Source: Planctomycetota bacterium (lineage in GTDB: Bacteria > Planctomycetota > Phycisphaerae > WQYP01). From it: 6,856 nucleotides of DNA. Location of the stretch: the NCBI GenBank assembly GCA_021828925.1, contig JAJZCT010000184.1, positions 1-6,856 of the forward strand. Reading direction: 5' to 3'. The notes under the pieces are model-generated. The model was not told where the DNA came from and did not search any database. It saw nothing but the letters and a program-made list of their open reading frames with translations. The position numbers and the translations under genes were made by a program. Below, piece by piece: positions 4,798-6,856 of this stretch (position 1 is the stretch's first letter; each line of letters starts with the position of its first letter).

Positions 4798-6856
4798 TTA
4801 CCCTACCTCGCGGAATTGGGTGCTGTAGAGTTGCCGATATGTTTCACATGCGGAGAGAAGTTCCTGGTGCTTGCCCATTCCCACAATTTTGCCGGCATCC
4901 ATGCAGATAATAACATCCGCGGAAACAAGGGTGCTGAAACGGTGGGCAATGACAAAACTGGTGCGGTTTTTCATGAATTCCTTCAAGGCCATGGCGATTT
5001 TGAATTCACTTTCCGTGTCGATCTGGCTCATGGCTTCATCAAAAATCAGTAGGGTCGGATCGCGCAGAATGGCCCGGGCGATGGCAATGCGCTGGCGCTG
5101 ACCACCGGAAAGACGGATACCTCCCTGGCCGACCAGCGTGTCGTAGCCTTCAGGAAATGAGCGGATAAATTCATCAGCGAAACTTTTTATACTGGCCGTC
5201 ACGACCTCATCGCGCGATGCATGCCGCCGCCCATAAGCGATATTGTTGTAAATGGTATCAGCAAAAAGAAATGTTTCCTGCGTTACCAGGCCGATTTGTT
5301 TGCGAAGCGACGCAAGGGATACTTCAGATGTATCAATGTCATCAATCTTAATGTTCCCTGAAGTGGGCGTATAAAGTCGGGGAAGCAGTGACATTAATGT
5401 CGTTTTGCCCGAACCGTTACCGCCGACAATAGCCGCCGTTTGCCCAAATTGGACGGTCAAAGAGATATCCGTGAGCACCTGTTGTTCATGGCCGGGATAC
5501 GTGAAGTTGACACGGTCAAATGCAATGTTTCGGCAATGCCGGGGCAGGTGACGGAGCTGGTGGGAATAATTCGGCTCGGAGGGTAAATCAATGATTTCAA
5601 AAATTCGTGTGGCGGCGGCGTTGGCCTGCTGGAGTTTGGCGTTGACATCAGCCAGTTTGCGCAGCGGTTCAAAAATGGCGGCAAAACAAGCCATGAGAAA
5701 AAAGAAAGATTCCTTGTTGATGCTGTTTTGCAACACAAACTTGGCCGCGATTAATATGGGAATACTGCCGAGAATAATGGCCACTGTCTCCACCGTGGGG
5801 CGGGACATGGCGGAATAGTGACTCATTTTTTTCTGCTGCTTGTAAAGCAGGCGGTTGGCTTGGGTAAAGCGACGGCGTTCATATCCTTCGCCGGAATAGG
5901 CTTTGACAATCCGTAATCCAGCCAGAGTTTCGGACATAATTGTCAACATGCCGGACCATTGTTCCAAGCCCCGGCGGCTGGCTTTTCGCATGTGCTTGGC
6001 AAACTTGCGGATGATGATGGCGATAATGGGCATAACCAGCACGGTGCCCAGGCATAATCTCCAGTCAATCCAGAGCGCCAGGATGGCCACGCCAATGGCT
6101 TTGGCCGGTTCCAGAATAGTTTTACCCAGCAGGGTCGATACGCCATCGCTTAAAGCGCCGGTATCCTGCGTAAGCCGGCTGGTAAGATCCGATGTGCCAT
6201 TTTTTGCCAGATAGCTTGCCGGCAGTTGGACAATTCTGTTGTACATTCTTCGTCGCAGGTTAATGACCACCCGCGCCGCAATGGTCATGGAGAGGAACTG
6301 CTGATAATAACGGAAAACACTTCCAATAATGCACAGAACAATAAACACCGCGATGACCCAAACCAGGCTCATCAGCGGGCTTTGCGGCATGGCGGCGACA
6401 ATGGCGACGAAATCTCGCATGTACCAGGGCCGCCCGGGCAGGGGTAATAGAATAGGCGGCAAAGCTGCGCCATTGTTGGAGCTAATTGCCAGGCGGACCT
6501 GTTGTCCGGCGGGACTTGACGCCAGCATCGCCAGCATGCTCTGCCAGTGCGGGCTTTCCCGGGTTATTTTCCCCTGGGCATTAAGTACCGCAACGGATAC
6601 GATGCGATCCCCCGTTTTTAGCATTTTTAATGGCGGCGGTGTTTGCGGCGTGATTTGGGCAATGACCACCGCCAGCGCGTTTTCCTGCACGGATGTGCTT
6701 AAATTCAAAATTTTCAGATGCAGCCGCTGCTGCACGGCGGATTGATTGGCCCACCCATGCACACCTTCGGTGCTGATGAAAATTTTCATTACCGGCAGCA
6801 GAGTCGCAATTCCGCTGGCATAGGATACTCCTACACCCAAAGCACAGAGAAATCCG
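4798..6856 (-). CDS. ABC exporter, fused permease and ATPase (MsbA/ABCB type), 5' end beyond window
   Basis: The frame is open through the right edge, so the N-terminus is missing; at least 685 residues are present. Numbering is from the TTG at 6840, which is unlikely to be the true start. Hydrophobic segments lie near 1-22, 158-176, 237-258, 261-280, 350-370 and 378-393, the six-helix pattern of a type I exporter. Between the first two is an unusual extracytoplasmic insert of about 135 residues with a PDZ-like stretch (about 68-121). The ATPase domain (about 436-680) has A-loop Tyr448, Walker A GGNGSGKT (473-480), Q-loop Gln521, signature LSGGQ (577-581), Walker B LLIFDE (597-602, catalytic Glu602), D-loop SQID (605-608) and H-loop His633. 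All catalytic motifs are intact, so it should act as a homodimeric exporter in the inner membrane. The substrate is unknown: lipid (MsbA-like), peptide and drug export are all possible. carA follows 181 bp downstream on the same strand. Confidence 0.92.
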   Translation of the reverse strand, partial: GFLCALGVGVSYASGIATLLPVMKIFISTEGVHGWANQSAVQQRLHLKILNLSTSVQENALAVVIAQITPQTPPPLKMLKTGDRIVSVAVLNAQGKITRESPHWQSMLAMLASSPAGQQVRLAISSNNGAALPPILLPLPGRPWYMRDFVAIVAAMPQSPLMSLVWVIAVFIVLCIIGSVFRYYQQFLSMTIAARVVINLRRRMYNRIVQLPASYLAKNGTSDLTSRLTQDTGALSDGVSTLLGKTILEPAKAIGVAILALWIDWRLCLGTVLVMPIIAIIIRKFAKHMRKASRRGLEQWSGMLTIMSETLAGLRIVKAYSGEGYERRRFTQANRLLYKQQKKMSHYSAMSRPTVETVAIILGSIPILIAAKFVLQNSINKESFFFLMACFAAIFEPLRKLADVNAKLQQANAAATRIFEIIDLPSEPNYSHQLRHLPRHCRNIAFDRVNFTYPGHEQQVLTDISLTVQFGQTAAIVGGNGSGKTTLMSLLPRLYTPTSGNIKIDDIDTSEVSLASLRKQIGLVTQETFLFADTIYNNIAYGRRHASRDEVVTASIKSFADEFIRSFPEGYDTLVGQGGIRLSGGQRQRIAIARAILRDPTLLIFDEAMSQIDTESEFKIAMALKEFMKNRTSFVIAHRFSTLVSADVIICMDAGKIVGMGKHQELLSACETYRQLYSTQFREVG

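Overview
The window looks like chromosomal DNA of a Gram-negative bacterium. A PVC-group organism, most likely a planctomycete, is my best guess, held at low to moderate confidence. Three things suggest it. The exporter has a large extracytoplasmic insert and a D-loop reading SQID. The secreted lipoprotein carries the WTGxGDNxNWSxxANW type of autotransporter-like beta-strand region that is common in Planctomycetes and Verrucomicrobia. REP-type repeats with a RAYT transposase remnant are present. No rRNA, tRNA or CRISPR array is visible, so taxonomy cannot be fixed from this window.

Layout. Positions 1-575 are repeat territory: a possible tail of a gene from the left, a REP-like hairpin (82-115), and a small decayed mobile element (145-575). 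The element has near-perfect 27-bp inverted ends enclosing an internally deleted, frameshifted and stop-interrupted REP-associated tyrosine transposase. Positions 576-814 hold no recognisable gene except a possible terminator for the next gene. A small two-helix membrane protein (815-1072, minus) and a large secreted lipoprotein with a GH25 muramidase domain plus a beta-rich C-terminal region (1266-3302, plus) are divergently transcribed from a 193-bp spacer. That spacer contains an extended -10 promoter for the minus gene and a 16-bp palindrome. The lipoprotein gene converges on carA, and the short gap between them holds a second copy of the REP core in inverted orientation.

carA (3411-4616, minus) encodes a complete carbamoyl-phosphate synthase small subunit with an intact glutaminase triad. 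Its 5' region has an extended -10 promoter, a 13-bp imperfect tandem repeat over the -35 region, and a 28-codon leader frame in phase with carA. Upstream of it lies an ABC exporter of the MsbA/ABCB type (4798 to the right edge, minus, 5' end missing), with a PDZ-like stretch in its first extracytoplasmic loop.

The genes do not form one obvious pathway. carA is housekeeping (pyrimidine and arginine supply) and carB is not in the window. The exporter, the small membrane protein and the lipoprotein are all envelope-associated, but nothing in the sequence ties them together. The most noteworthy items are the RAYT/REP relic family, the GH25 plus beta-region lipoprotein, the exporter's PDZ-like loop, and the carA leader architecture.
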